Below are positions 1 to 9,263 of a stretch of DNA of 64,000 bases, piece after piece. Below the pieces are notes generated by a model. The model was not told the origin of the DNA, did not search any database, and was given only the letters and a program-made list of their open reading frames with translations. A program made the translations under genes and the position numbers. This stretch comes from Corynebacterium accolens. Lineage in GTDB: Bacteria; Actinomycetota; Actinomycetes; Mycobacteriales; Mycobacteriaceae. The DNA is taken from assembly GCF_023520795.1 (NCBI RefSeq), contig NZ_CP046605.1, positions 1,159,437 to 1,223,436 of the forward strand, read 5' to 3'. Numbering within the stretch: the stretch's first letter is position 1; the number at the start of each line of letters is the position of its first letter.

Positions 1-341
1 ACGTCTTGCGTGGTGGAGTAATCGGTGTACTGGAAGGGCATGGCAACACCGCAGCGCGCCGTCACCTTTTCCTGGGAGTTAGCGGCCCAGGCGGCAACGC
101 CGGCGGGGACGGGCTCTGCAATGTCGGCGCGCGGTTGGCCCATGGCTTCATCGGGAAGCGCATGCACGAAGTCCGTGCACGCCTGCGAATCGGCCTCAGG
201 GGAATCCACTGGGGAGACCGCCACGGGGGCCTTGGCCGTGTTTGTGAATACGTATTTCGCGCCGAAAAGGACCGCTAAAACCATCACTATGGACAACCCA
301 AGTGAAATGAAGATCGCGGTGCGGTTAAATTGGGATGTCAT
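1..341 (-). CDS. DUF3515 family membrane-anchored protein (partial, 3' end outside window)
   Basis: Reading leftward from an ATG at 341, the first 113 codons are visible and the rest lies beyond base 1. Residues about 9-33 form one hydrophobic segment (an uncleaved signal anchor), followed by an acidic and proline-rich linker and then a CTDFVHALP...RCGVAMPF region with two cysteines. That pattern is typical of the DUF3515 proteins which, from memory, lie next to thiL in corynebacteria. The family has no established function. The gene is divergent from thiL, with only 28 bases between the two starts, so the promoters must overlap. The family call rests on remembered features only. Confidence 0.75.
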   Translation of the reverse strand, partial: MTSQFNRTAIFISLGLSIVMVLAVLFGAKYVFTNTAKAPVAVSPVDSPEADSQACTDFVHALPDEAMGQPRADIAEPVPAGVAAWAANSQEKVTARCGVAMPFQYTDYSTTQD

Positions 342-369
342 AGGGGTTCATTTTATCGAAAGGATGCCG

Positions 370-1326
370 GTGAACTTAAGTCAGACTCTCGCGGACGTGG
401 GGGAGCAGGCGGTGATTCGAGAAATCACAGCTGCCGCTCCCAGCAGCCTGAATGGCGATGATGCTGCTGTGCTTTTCGCGGCGCCACCCAATTCGCGCAC
501 GGTGGCCTCTACCGATCTGATGGTAGATGGCCGACACTTCTTGCGGGAATGGTCCACTCCGCGCGAGATCGGTAAGAAGGCCATCCTGCGCAACTTCGCC
601 GATATCGAGGCCATGGGCGCGCGCCCAGTGGCGGCCCTTTTAGCCATCGCCGCACCGGGGGATACGCCGGTGAGCTTTGTCAGGGGCGTAGCTAAGGGCA
701 TCGCCGAGCATTGCTCTTTCTACAACGCCGAGCTGGTGGGCGGGGATATTACGAAATCGGACCTGCTGGTTATCAACATCACCGCCATCGGCTTTTTGGG
801 CGGCAGCAGGGAAGCGTTGACCCTTGATGCGGCGCGCGCGGGCCAGAAGGTCGTGGCCCACGGCGCGATTGGCCATGCGGCGGCGGGCTTGTCTTTGCTG
901 CAGCGGTTTGGCCGCGATCTGCCGGCAGAGCATGCGGATTTGTACCCACTTATTGATGCCCACTGCGCCCCCTGGCTCAGCCCCGGCCGCGGCGTTATCG
1001 CCCGCGCCGCCGAGGTCACCGCAATGACCGATAATTCCGATGGCCTCATCCAAGACTGCGGAATCATGGCGCAGCGCTCCGGGGTGCACATCGATTTGGA
1101 TGCCGATGCCATCCAGCCCGATCCACTCCTGCACGCCGCGGCCGCCGTCCTCGATTGCGATCCGTGGCAGTGGGTCCTTGCCGGCGGCGAGGACCATACC
1201 CTGATCGGAACCACCGCAAAGCAGGCGCCTTCGGGGTTCCGGGAAATCGGCACCGTCTCGCGCGGCAGCGGCGTTACGGTGGGTGGTAAACGACCCCGTT
1301 ATACAGAAGGGTGGGCAGGATTTTAG
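370..1326 (+). CDS. thiL: Thiamine-monophosphate kinase
   Basis: ThiL phosphorylates thiamine monophosphate to thiamine diphosphate, the last step of cofactor synthesis in the cytosol. The 318-residue protein has the AIR-synthase-like fold signatures: an early DDAAV stretch, then [23 protein letters not shown] and GGDITKSD, whose acidic residues bind Mg-ATP. I chose GTG 370 because AAAGG sits about six bases upstream; an in-frame ATG at 364 lies almost on top of that site and is the alternative. The stop is followed two bases later by the ung start, so the two are probably co-transcribed. The other thiamine genes in the window are a separate riboswitch-controlled operon near 52-58 kb. Confidence 0.93.
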   Translation: MNLSQTLADVGEQAVIREITAAAPSSLNGDDAAVLFAAPPNSRTVASTDLMVDGRHFLREWSTPREIGKKAILRNFADIEAMGARPVAALLAIAAPGDTPVSFVRGVAKGIAEHCSFYNAELVGGDITKSDLLVINITAIGFLGGSREALTLDAARAGQKVVAHGAIGHAAAGLSLLQRFGRDLPAEHADLYPLIDAHCAPWLSPGRGVIARAAEVTAMTDNSDGLIQDCGIMAQRSGVHIDLDADAIQPDPLLHAAAAVLDCDPWQWVLAGGEDHTLIGTTAKQAPSGFREIGTVSRGSGVTVGGKRPRYTEGWAGF

Positions 1327-1328
1327 AT

Positions 1329-1967
1329 ATGCACCCGACTTACCATCCCTCGTGGGAACCGGTTCTCGCGCCGGTGCTGGAGCAGCAGTGGCCACGGATA
1401 TCTCAGGCGCTGGACAACCAGGATTACCTGCCGCCGGCAGAAGACGTGTGCAGGGCATTGCAGATGCCGCTTGATGATGTCCGCGTGCTCATCGTTGGCC
1501 AAGACCCCTATCCCACCCCGGGCCACGCGATGGGGATGGCCTTTTCCACCAAGCCAGGAGTTGAACCCCCGCGGTCCTTGGTCAATATTTACCGTGAGCT
1601 GTATGACGATGTGGGCGTTCGCGGGCGCGAGGACGGCGATCTGAGCGCCTGGGCCGACCAGGGGGTACTGCTTCTGAACAGGGTGCTGACCGTGGCGCCG
1701 GGGCAGGCGGGATCGCACCGGCGCATCGGCTGGGAAGAGGTGACCGAGGCCGCCATCCGCGCCCTCAACCGCACCCCGATGGTCGCGATTTTATGGGGCC
1801 GCGATGCCCAATCCTGCGAGCGCTTCCTTCCCGATGTGCCCTGCATTACCTCGCCGCACCCGTCGCCGCTTTCGGCCAGCCGGGGGTTCTTTGGTTCCCG
1901 CCCATTTTCCCGGGCAAACGCCCTTTTGCGGGACCAAGGCGCGCGGGAGATCGCGTGGGACTTGTAA
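1329..1967 (+). CDS. ung: Uracil-DNA glycosylase (family 1)
   Basis: Ung removes uracil from DNA, starting base-excision repair. The 212-residue protein carries the family-1 water-activating motif GQDPYP (the Asp is the catalytic base) and the HPSPLSA leucine-loop motif near the C-terminus that inserts into the minor groove. The proline after the Tyr, in place of the His of the Escherichia coli enzyme, is as I recall common in actinobacterial Ung. ATG 1329 is preceded by AGGA about ten bases upstream; a GTG at 1311 would overlap thiL and has poor spacing. It is followed after ten bases by the DAK2-domain gene. Confidence 0.95.
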   Translation: MHPTYHPSWEPVLAPVLEQQWPRISQALDNQDYLPPAEDVCRALQMPLDDVRVLIVGQDPYPTPGHAMGMAFSTKPGVEPPRSLVNIYRELYDDVGVRGREDGDLSAWADQGVLLLNRVLTVAPGQAGSHRRIGWEEVTEAAIRALNRTPMVAILWGRDAQSCERFLPDVPCITSPHPSPLSASRGFFGSRPFSRANALLRDQGAREIAWDL

Positions 1968-1977
1968 ACTATTGCGC

Positions 1978-3330
1978 ATGTCATACCCCAGCACGCTGGA
2001 CGCTCACGGATTGCGCAATTGGGCGCACCGCGCTGTAGGCGAGCTTTCTCATCGGCGCGCCGAAATCAATGCGCTCAACGTTTTTCCGGTGCCGGATTCT
2101 GATACCGGCTCGAATATGGCGCACACCATGGAAGCCGCCGTCGCCGAGGTGGAAAAGGGCGGAGGCGACGTTGCGGCCGCGCTTGCGATGGGGGCCGTGC
2201 GCGGGGCGCGGGGAAATTCCGGAATGGTCCTCTCGCAGGTCTTGCGCGGGGTCGCGGAGGCCACCGTGGATTCCACCATCGATGGCGCCATCTTTGCAGC
2301 TTCGCTTATGCATGCGGTAGAGCTCGTGGACCACGCGATTGCGGAACCGGTGGAAGGAACGGTTATTACCGTACTGCGATGCGCCGCAGAAACAGCGGAA
2401 AGCACCGCGCGGCAACCCGAATCTAGTTTTCACGGCGTCGTAGCGGAGACGATTTCCGCCGCCCAGAAAGCCCTTGCGGAAACGCCCTCGCAGCTGCCAG
2501 AACTGCGTGCAGCTGGGGTGGTAGATGCAGGCGGTGCCGGCCTGGTCATCCTTTTAGAAGCCCTCCTCGCAGAAATCGAGGGCACGACTAGCCACGCGCC
2601 CGAATCCATGCCGGAGGCCGTCACCGAACTTGAGGTGGTCTTCTTTTTCGAAGGCGATAGCGCAGCATTGAAGGAGAAGATTGCCCCCCTGGGCACGAGC
2701 TTGGTCATCGCGCAAGCAAGTGACGATAGCGCTTCGATCCACATCCATTCCACCCAAGCCGGCAAGGTCATCGAAACCGCCATTGCGGCAGGATCGGTCA
2801 GTAACCTGCACCTCGAGGCACTTCCGGAATCCTCGGCCCCGCGCGGAGACACTGGCGCCGGTCATACGCGCACCGTCTATGCCGCGGTGCCCGCCGGCCC
2901 CATGGCCGAGCTGGTGCAGTCCGCTGGGGTTACGGTGGTCGAACCAGGAGAAACCATCCACGCGCCGGGCGAGGACATCGTTTTATCCAGCGGGCTAGAA
3001 GAACACGCAACTGCAGCGCATACCGTGGACATTTCTTCCCTTGCGGCGGGGCTGGCCGCCATCTCCGTCTATGAACCGGATAATGCGGATACCGCCGCGG
3101 TCGTAGAATCCATGCGCGATGCTGCGCAGTCGATGCGGGTGGCGCACCCAACAGAAGAAACAGAGGCAGCCATCGCGCAGATGTGCCGCCAGCTGCTTGC
3201 CGCAGGCGGAGAACAGGTCACGGTCATTAGCCCACTCAAGATCTCGCAAGAAGCATTGGCGGCAGAGCTCGGCGTCGATGTGGTTGCCTTGCAGGTGCCG
3301 GATATTCCCACCGAGATTGGGGTGGAATAG
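1978..3330 (+). CDS. DAK2/FakA-like kinase domain protein
   Basis: The 450-residue protein begins with a DhaL/DAK2 nucleotide-binding domain. The motif NVFPVPDSDTGSNM near residue 40 supplies the aspartates that hold Mg-ATP in dihydroxyacetone kinase and in the fatty-acid kinase subunit FakA. The C-terminal half is a DegV/FakA-C-like region with no clear active-site motif. In FakA the phosphoryl acceptor is a fatty acid carried by FakB; no fakB is visible here, so the substrate cannot be assigned. ATG 1978 agrees with the conserved N-terminus, and recG starts two bases after its stop. This architecture is often annotated as dihydroxyacetone kinase, which is probably wrong because there is no DhaK domain. 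Confidence 0.85.
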   Translation: MSYPSTLDAHGLRNWAHRAVGELSHRRAEINALNVFPVPDSDTGSNMAHTMEAAVAEVEKGGGDVAAALAMGAVRGARGNSGMVLSQVLRGVAEATVDSTIDGAIFAASLMHAVELVDHAIAEPVEGTVITVLRCAAETAESTARQPESSFHGVVAETISAAQKALAETPSQLPELRAAGVVDAGGAGLVILLEALLAEIEGTTSHAPESMPEAVTELEVVFFFEGDSAALKEKIAPLGTSLVIAQASDDSASIHIHSTQAGKVIETAIAAGSVSNLHLEALPESSAPRGDTGAGHTRTVYAAVPAGPMAELVQSAGVTVVEPGETIHAPGEDIVLSSGLEEHATAAHTVDISSLAAGLAAISVYEPDNADTAAVVESMRDAAQSMRVAHPTEETEAAIAQMCRQLLAAGGEQVTVISPLKISQEALAAELGVDVVALQVPDIPTEIGVE

Positions 3331-3332
3331 CG

Positions 3333-5459
3333 ATGCTTGGCTGGCAGGATGACCGCCCTTTGACCGATGTACTGGATAAAAAAGACGCTACCAAGATCAC
3401 CAAGGCGCTGGGATATAAGACCTGCGGGGAACTCTTAGCGCACTATCCGCGCGATTACATTCGCCATAATCAAGACGTGGGGCTTGGCGATGCCGCCGAG
3501 GGCGATATCGTCACCATTACCGGAACCGTAACGGGAATAACGACCCGCGATACGGGCAAGACCACCATCATCAACGTCCAGCTCGATGGTCATATTATCG
3601 CCACGTTTTTTAATGCCATGTACGTCTTGCGCATGCTCCACCGTGGGCAGCGGGTTATGATGAGCGGAAAATTGAAATATTTCCGCCAGCAGCCCCAGCT
3701 ACAACAGCCGGATTTCGTAGAAATCGATGCCTTCGGGCGCCCAGACGGGGAACTTGCCGCCTACCAGGCGCCTGCGGCGGGAAAGAAAAAGCCGCAGAAG
3801 GCGACCGGGTCCCTGCGCAACCTGTCCCAATTCGGCCGGCTCGATAAATTATTGCTCGAGCGGGAATGGATACCGGTATATCCCGCCACGGCAAAGATCA
3901 CCTCGTGGTACCTCATGGGAGCCATCCACTACGTGCTCGCGCATACCCCCACCATCCGGGAGCCTTTGGACCAGCAGATGATTATCAGCCTGGATCAAGC
4001 GGTGCGTGAAATCCATGAGCCCGGCGCGGCTGGCCCGCAACGCGCGGTTCAGCGCCTCAAGTACAACGAGGCGCTTTCCATTGGGCTGGTCATGGCGCTG
4101 CGCCAGCGCGATGCGCATGCGCACACGGCGCCGGCGATGCCCGCTATTTTGGGCGGTTTCCGCGAAGAGTTATTGACCCATCTTCCCTTTGAACTCACGC
4201 AAGGCCAGCGCCGGGTCATTACTGAGATTGATGATGACCTGTCCGGTTCCTTACCCATGATGCGTCTGTTGCAGGGCGAGGTGGGCTCGGGAAAAACGAT
4301 GGTCGCCACCTGCGCCATGCTGCAGGCCATCGATGCCGGAAGCCAGGCGGCGCTGCTTGCTCCCACTGAGGTCTTGGCCTCCCAGCATGCGGCCTCGATT
4401 GGTACGTCCGTGCCAGAAGGCGTCAAGGTTGTGCTCTTAACCGGATCCATGCGGACCGCCGAGAAGCGCCAAGCGCTCCTGGATATCGTCTCGGGTGAGG
4501 CGAATATCGTCATCGGCACGCATGCCATCATTCAAGAATCGGTTGAGTTCTTCGATTTGGGCTTGGTGATCGTGGATGAGCAGCACCGCTTTGGCGTAGA
4601 GCAACGCGATAGCCTGCGCTCTAAGACGCGCGAGGGGATAAGTCCCCACGTCTTGGTCATGACGGCAACCCCCATCCCGCGTACCATCGCCATGACGATT
4701 TTCGGCGATCTCGCGGTATCGACGCTCGCCGAGCTACCGGGCGGAAGAAAACCGATCCAGTCCGCCGTGGTGGCGGAGTGGCGGCCCATTTGGGTGGCGC
4801 GGGCGCTCGAGCGCATCCGCGAGGAAGTAGCGCATGGCCACCAGGCCTATATCGTCTGCCCGCGCATCGAAGGCGAGGGCGGAGTGCTTGAGCTGGCGGA
4901 ACAGCTTGCCGCCGGCCCGTTTAAGGGGCTGCGGGTAGATATCTTGCACGGCAAGATGCCGAATAAGGATGAGGTCATGACCTCATTTGCCCGGGGTGAG
5001 ATCGATATCTTGGTATCTACCACGGTCATCGAGGTGGGCGTCGATGTTCCCAACGCCACGGTCATGCTCATCCGCGAGGCGGAGAATTTCGGCGTCTCCC
5101 AGTTGCACCAATTGCGCGGGCGCGTAGGCCGCGGCGGCAATGCGTCCATTTGCCTGTTGCATACGAAAGCGGAGGATAACTCGGCCTCGTATCGGCGCAT
5201 TACCCAGATTGCCCAGACCTCGTCTGGGTTTGACCTTGCGGAATTAGACCTTCGGCAACGCCACGAGGGCGATATTCTGGGTGCGGTGCAATCTGGTACC
5301 CACCGGACGCTGCGGTTGCTCAACCTTGCCGATGACCAAGATATTGTGGAGCGCACTCACGCGGATGCGTACGCCATGGTTCAGCGCAATCCACAGTTGG
5401 CCGAAGAGCTGACGCAGAATTTGAGCCAAAGCGAGCAGGAATACTTGGAGAAAAACTAA
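3333..5459 (+). CDS. recG: ATP-dependent DNA helicase RecG
   Basis: RecG is a superfamily-2 branch-migration helicase that regresses stalled forks and processes recombination intermediates. At 708 residues it is full length. The N-terminus holds the wedge/OB-fold domain (GDIVTITGTVTG...), Walker A is GEVGSGKT near residue 315, the Walker B/DEQH box lies near residue 413, and motif III follows as MTATPIPRT. The second RecA domain contains VIEVGVDVPNAT and QLHQLRGRVGRG (motifs V and VI). The start lies two bases after the upstream stop, suggesting translational coupling. Nothing looks truncated. Confidence 0.97.
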   Translation: MLGWQDDRPLTDVLDKKDATKITKALGYKTCGELLAHYPRDYIRHNQDVGLGDAAEGDIVTITGTVTGITTRDTGKTTIINVQLDGHIIATFFNAMYVLRMLHRGQRVMMSGKLKYFRQQPQLQQPDFVEIDAFGRPDGELAAYQAPAAGKKKPQKATGSLRNLSQFGRLDKLLLEREWIPVYPATAKITSWYLMGAIHYVLAHTPTIREPLDQQMIISLDQAVREIHEPGAAGPQRAVQRLKYNEALSIGLVMALRQRDAHAHTAPAMPAILGGFREELLTHLPFELTQGQRRVITEIDDDLSGSLPMMRLLQGEVGSGKTMVATCAMLQAIDAGSQAALLAPTEVLASQHAASIGTSVPEGVKVVLLTGSMRTAEKRQALLDIVSGEANIVIGTHAIIQESVEFFDLGLVIVDEQHRFGVEQRDSLRSKTREGISPHVLVMTATPIPRTIAMTIFGDLAVSTLAELPGGRKPIQSAVVAEWRPIWVARALERIREEVAHGHQAYIVCPRIEGEGGVLELAEQLAAGPFKGLRVDILHGKMPNKDEVMTSFARGEIDILVSTTVIEVGVDVPNATVMLIREAENFGVSQLHQLRGRVGRGGNASICLLHTKAEDNSASYRRITQIAQTSSGFDLAELDLRQRHEGDILGAVQSGTHRTLRLLNLADDQDIVERTHADAYAMVQRNPQLAEELTQNLSQSEQEYLEKN

Positions 5460-5478
5460 GAGGGGATAGGCTATAGGT

Positions 5479-5691
5479 ATGAAAATCTACGCCCCCTTCG
5501 CGGGCATCGTTCGCTGCCATGTCGATGTAGGTGAGAAAATTAGTACTGGTCAGGAGCTAGCTACCGTTGAGGCGACGAAGCTGGAATCGCCCGTCGTGTC
5601 CCCAGGCCCGGGGATGATTACTCGCATAGCGGTGGCGGATTTTAGCGATGTTATTGGCGGAGACTTAATTATGGAGATTGGAGAAGCGTAA
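5479..5691 (+). CDS. Single-domain biotinyl/lipoyl carrier-like protein
   Basis: This 70-residue protein is one hammerhead (biotinyl/lipoyl) domain with nothing attached: APFAGIV at the start, GEKISTGQ..ATVEATKLESPVVSPGPG around the carrier lysine, and GGDLIMEIG at the end. In biotin carriers the target lysine usually sits in an AMKM or VMKM context; here it is ATKLE, with both methionines replaced. Whether it is modified is therefore uncertain. It abuts rsmD exactly (stop TAA, next base the ATG), so the two are co-translated. No carboxylase or biotin ligase gene is nearby. Confidence 0.8.
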   Translation: MKIYAPFAGIVRCHVDVGEKISTGQELATVEATKLESPVVSPGPGMITRIAVADFSDVIGGDLIMEIGEA

Positions 5692-6285
5692 ATGACGCGG
5701 ATTATTGCAGGCGAAGCGCGGGGGCGGACTATTAAAGTTCCGGCAGAGGGAACCCGCCCGACCGCCGATCGCGCGAGGGAAGGCCTCTTTTCCTCGTTGA
5801 ATGCCCGGTGGGGGTTCCCAGGCTCCACGGTGCTTGATCTATTCGCTGGATCCGGCGCCTTGGGGCTGGAAGCATTAAGCCGTGGGGCAGACGAGGCGGT
5901 GCTGGTGGAGTCCAACCCTGCGGCGGTGTCCATCATCAAGCACAACATAGGCGTGGTGAAACATCCCGGTGCCCGCGTGGAGGAAAGGAAGGTATCGACG
6001 TACCTGGCCAGCGCCCCGCGCGGCTACTTTGATCTGGTTCTAGCGGATCCGCCCTATGCGTTTGACGATGTCCCCGGGCTCATCGCCGCAGTAGAGCCGG
6101 TGCTGACGGATAACGCGATGGTGGTCATTGAACGCCACGTTGAATCGCCCGAGACCGACTGGCCAGAAGGATTTGAGCCGACGGGGCAGAAATTAAAGAA
6201 GCGTACCTTCGGCATCGCGCGCATGGATATGGCAGTCTATACCCGTCCCGGTACCGACGATACCGATGACACCTTAGATAGCTAG
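5692..6285 (+). CDS. rsmD: 16S rRNA (guanine-966-N2)-methyltransferase RsmD
   Basis: RsmD methylates N2 of G966 in the small-subunit rRNA during 30S assembly. The 197-residue protein has the class-I SAM-binding motif DLFAGSGALGLEALSRGA near residues 47-65 and the catalytic DPPY box near residue 119, diagnostic for exocyclic amino methylation. It begins with ARGRTIKVP and PTADRAREGLF, both typical of the family. It lies directly behind the small carrier protein and 15 bases ahead of coaD; rsmD-coaD pairing is common in bacteria. Confidence 0.95.
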   Translation: MTRIIAGEARGRTIKVPAEGTRPTADRAREGLFSSLNARWGFPGSTVLDLFAGSGALGLEALSRGADEAVLVESNPAAVSIIKHNIGVVKHPGARVEERKVSTYLASAPRGYFDLVLADPPYAFDDVPGLIAAVEPVLTDNAMVVIERHVESPETDWPEGFEPTGQKLKKRTFGIARMDMAVYTRPGTDDTDDTLDS

Positions 6286-6300
6286 AGAAAGAGATATTTT

Positions 6301-6774
6301 ATGACCACAGCCGTGTGCCCCGGGTCTTTTGACCCCATCACTCTTGGCCACGTCAATATTTTTGAGCGCGCCAGCCAGATGTTTGATGAGGTTACGGTGC
6401 TCGTTACTGGCAACCCAGAAAAGCCTTCAGGGTTATTTAGCGTGCACGAGCGCATGGATCTCATCCGCCAGAGCGTGGATTCGCGCATTAACGTGGACTA
6501 TTGGTCCGGCCTGCTCGTGGACTATACCTCGCAGCACGGAGTAGACGTTTTGGTCAAGGGACTGCGTTCTTCCCTGGATTATGAGTACGAACTGCCGATG
6601 GCCCAGATGAACAGGCGTTTGTCCGGCATCGATACGGTCTTTTTGCTTACCGATGAAAAGTACGGCTACATCAGCTCTTCGCTGTGCAAGCAGGTCGCGC
6701 AATTCGGCGGCGAGGTCACTGGCATGCTTCCTGATCCGGTAGTACAAGCGGTGAAGGAAAAATACCGCCGATGA
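6301..6774 (+). CDS. coaD: Phosphopantetheine adenylyltransferase
   Basis: CoaD transfers AMP from ATP to 4'-phosphopantetheine, giving dephospho-CoA. The 157-residue protein has the nucleotidyltransferase signature PGSFDPITLGHV at residues 6-17 (a T/HxGH box) and the C-terminal YGYISSSLCKQVA segment corresponding to the ISSTxVR motif. It is full length for the family. The last enzyme of CoA synthesis, coaE, is also in this window at 21.4 kb. Its TGA stop overlaps the ATG of the following transporter by four bases. Confidence 0.96.
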   Translation: MTTAVCPGSFDPITLGHVNIFERASQMFDEVTVLVTGNPEKPSGLFSVHERMDLIRQSVDSRINVDYWSGLLVDYTSQHGVDVLVKGLRSSLDYEYELPMAQMNRRLSGIDTVFLLTDEKYGYISSSLCKQVAQFGGEVTGMLPDPVVQAVKEKYRR

Positions 6775-7517
6775 TTTTGGCGCTGATTATTTTTGCCGTC
6801 GTTGTCGCGGGATCCACGCTGCAACGCGTCTCTGGCATGGGACTTGGCCTTATCGGCGGGCCCATTCTCATGCTGGTGATGGGCCCGGTAGAAGGCATCC
6901 TGGTGATTAACGTCTTGGCGGCGGTCAATGCGCTGCTGACCACGGTGACTGTCCGCCGCAATGTGAGCTGGAGAATGTTCGGGCTTATCGCGCCCGTGAT
7001 GATTATCGGTTCTCTGGCGGCCGCGGCGTTGATTAGCAAGATCGATACCGCAGGGCTATTGATAGTGGTGGGTGCAGCACTGCTCATCGCCTTGGCGGTG
7101 GTGACCTACGGCGCTAGGTTCGTCCCGCCGATGGAGGGCAAGGGCCCGGCCATCTCCGCGGGCATCCTTGGCGGATTCACTAATACCTTGGCCGGAGTGG
7201 CCGGCCCGGTCATTACCGTCTACGCCCAGGCGGCCAAATGGCCCCAAGCCATGTATACGGCGACCCTGCAACCGATCTTTGTGGTGGGCGGGCTCTTTTC
7301 CGTTATCACCAAGACCGCGCTCGGCGCCGCGACATTCGATGGCCTGCCCTGGGTTATTTGGCCCGCAGGCATTGCCGGCATGTTCATCGGCATCTGGCTG
7401 GGCTCGCGCATCGCGCATATCGTGTCCAGGGATATCGCGCGCGCACTGTCGCTATCGGTAGCTAGCCTCGGCGCTCTCAGTGCGCTGATTCGCGGCGTCG
7501 TCACCTACGGAGCCTAG
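6771..7517 (+). CDS. TSUP family transporter (TauE/SafE-like)
   Basis: This 248-residue, very hydrophobic protein has about eight predicted membrane spans. The N-terminal GSTLQRVSGMGLGLIGGP and the central GILGGFTNTLAGVAGP are the two internally repeated glycine-rich signatures of the TSUP (DUF81) family. Members export or import sulfite, sulfoacetate or other small anions; the substrate here cannot be inferred. It overlaps coaD by four bases (ATGA), so it is translationally coupled to it. It ends facing the minus-strand ABC operon. Confidence 0.85.
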   Translation: MILALIIFAVVVAGSTLQRVSGMGLGLIGGPILMLVMGPVEGILVINVLAAVNALLTTVTVRRNVSWRMFGLIAPVMIIGSLAAAALISKIDTAGLLIVVGAALLIALAVVTYGARFVPPMEGKGPAISAGILGGFTNTLAGVAGPVITVYAQAAKWPQAMYTATLQPIFVVGGLFSVITKTALGAATFDGLPWVIWPAGIAGMFIGIWLGSRIAHIVSRDIARALSLSVASLGALSALIRGVVTYGA

Positions 7518-7518
7518 G

Positions 7519-7536
7519 GCGCGGCTGGCACCGCGC
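7519..7536. terminator. GC-rich hairpin between convergent genes
   Basis: GCGCGG and CCGCGC pair perfectly across a six-base loop in the 28-base gap between the TSUP gene and the ABC ATPase, which converge here. There is no U-tract on either side, so it may slow or stop transcription in both directions, but this is an inference from position. Confidence 0.4.
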
Positions 7537-7545
7537 GAGGCCTAC

Positions 7546-8310
7546 CTAAAGAAGCGAGGACAAGAACTCCTTGGTGCGCGGTTGCTGTGGGTTGTCGAGC
7601 ACTTCAACCGGGGTACCGGATTCGAGGACTACGCCGCCGTCCATGAAGAAAATTTTATCCGCCACCTCGCGCGCAAAGCCCATCTCGTGGGTCACCACGA
7701 GCATGGTCATGCCCTGGGCCGCGAGATCCTTCATCACGCGGAGGACCTCGCCGACGAGCTCGGGATCCAGGGCGGAAGTAGGTTCATCGAAAAGCATGAG
7801 CTTTGGATCCATCGCCACGGCGCGAGCGATGGCAACGCGCTGCTGCTGGCCACCAGAAAGCTGGACTGGGTAGTTATCGGCCTTCGCCGCCAGTCCCACC
7901 TCATCTAACAGCTCCATGGCACGCTTCCGGGCCTTATCCTCTGGCACCTTCTTGACCTGCATCGGTGCTTCAATGATGTTTTCTACCACCGTGCGGTGGG
8001 GGAAGAGGTTAAAAGACTGGAATACCATGCCAATATCGGAGCGCTGCTGCGCAGCCTGCTTTTCACTGATTTCGTAGAGGATTCCATTCTTTTCGCGGTA
8101 ACCAATGAGCTCACCGTCGACATAAAGCCGGCCCGCCGTGGCTTTATCCAGGTGGTTAACGCAGCGCAGGAAGGTCGACTTACCTGAACCGGAAGGGCCT
8201 AAAAGGCAGGCTACCTCGCCGGGTTGGACCTCTAAGTCGATGCCCTTGAGCACCTCGAATTGCCCGAAGGATTTGTGCACATTCTGTGCGGAGATCATGG
8301 GAGTAGTCAT
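7546..8310 (-). CDS. Polar amino-acid ABC transporter, ATPase subunit
   Basis: The 254-residue protein is a GlnQ/HisP-type ABC ATPase that powers amino-acid uptake. Walker A is GPSGSGKST at residues 38-46; the Q-loop region reads [19 protein letters not shown], the signature is [14 protein letters not shown], and Walker B plus D-loop is [14 protein letters not shown]. Its ATG shares bases with the TAA of the permease gene (TAATG), a re-initiation arrangement. It is the last gene of a four-gene operon running right to left. Confidence 0.94.
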   Translation of the reverse strand: MTTPMISAQNVHKSFGQFEVLKGIDLEVQPGEVACLLGPSGSGKSTFLRCVNHLDKATAGRLYVDGELIGYREKNGILYEISEKQAAQQRSDIGMVFQSFNLFPHRTVVENIIEAPMQVKKVPEDKARKRAMELLDEVGLAAKADNYPVQLSGGQQQRVAIARAVAMDPKLMLFDEPTSALDPELVGEVLRVMKDLAAQGMTMLVVTHEMGFAREVADKIFFMDGGVVLESGTPVEVLDNPQQPRTKEFLSSLL

Positions 8311-9263
8311 TATTTTTTACCCTCCTGGATTACAGAGACGTTGCGGGGGATAGTACCTTCGGCATCGGCAAGCGCGGCAAGTTGGCGCCCAGTGAGCTCG
8401 CGGGTGGCGCCGCGCTCAAAGTGGCGCTCGAGGAAGTACTGGCCCACCATGAGCAGGGAAGTAATGACCAAGTACCACGAGGCGGCGACCATCAAGAGCG
8501 GAATGGGCTGGAAGAGGGCTGCAGAAATATCGGTGGCGCGGCCGAAGATCTCGTGGGTATAGGGGATGGCCACCACCAGTGACGAGGTCTTGAGCAGGGA
8601 AATGAACTCATTGCCTGTCGGCGGGATGATAATGCGCATCGCCTGCGGCAATACGGTGCGCCGCATGGTCATCCACCAAGACATGCCGAGGGCTTTGGAG
8701 GCTTCCTTTTGGCCTTCTGGCACCGAGGAAATGCCCGAGCGCACGATTTCGGCCATATAGGCGGCCTCATTGAGGCCCAAGCCCATGACCGCCAAGAAGA
8801 AGGCATTGGTCAACACACTTTGCAGGGAGACCTCTGCAAAGCCCAAGTTGATGGATTGATAAATCGCAGATAGCAAGCCCCAGAAAACCAGCTGGACATA
8901 AATCGGCGTGCCGCGAAAGATCCACAGGAAGATCCAGGAAATGGCGCGCAGGATGGGATTGGGCGACATGCGCATCACGGCGAGGATGGCGCCGCCTACC
9001 ACGCCAATGATCATGGACAAGATGGTGATTGCAATCGTGTGCAGAGAGGCGATGGCGATGCGCTGGTCAAAGAGATACTGGAAGTACGTATCCCACCCAA
9101 AGGCCTCATTGCGCGCGGAGGCAATGACAAACCACAGACCAAGAATGAGCAGCACGACCGCGCAGAGCCACCGCCAAGGGTGGCGCAGTGGCCGGGCTTC
9201 AATCTTGGCGGGTGCTTCCTGGTGCGCAGTCGCGCTGGCTTCCTCTTTGTGCTCGTTAACCAT
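8310..9263 (-). CDS. Polar amino-acid ABC transporter, permease subunit
   Basis: This 317-residue inner-membrane protein has a hydrophilic N-terminal tail of about 40 residues, several membrane spans, and the cytoplasmic EAA loop in [26 protein letters not shown], which contacts the ATPase. The family is HisM/GlnP (TIGR01726-like). I start it at ATG 9263 because GAAAGG lies seven bases upstream; an in-frame ATG at 9278 lacks such a site. The start lies inside the end of the binding-protein gene (8-base overlap). Only one permease gene is present, so the channel is probably a homodimer. Confidence 0.92.
   Translation of the reverse strand: MVNEHKEEASATAHQEAPAKIEARPLRHPWRWLCAVVLLILGLWFVIASARNEAFGWDTYFQYLFDQRIAIASLHTIAITILSMIIGVVGGAILAVMRMSPNPILRAISWIFLWIFRGTPIYVQLVFWGLLSAIYQSINLGFAEVSLQSVLTNAFFLAVMGLGLNEAAYMAEIVRSGISSVPEGQKEASKALGMSWWMTMRRTVLPQAMRIIIPPTGNEFISLLKTSSLVVAIPYTHEIFGRATDISAALFQPIPLLMVAASWYLVITSLLMVGQYFLERHFERGATRELTGRQLAALADAEGTIPRNVSVIQEGKK

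Noticed and set aside
1978-3330. Dihydroxyacetone kinase assignment for the DAK2 protein
   Set aside because: Only the DhaL-type nucleotide domain is present, no DhaK substrate domain; FakA-like annotation is safer.
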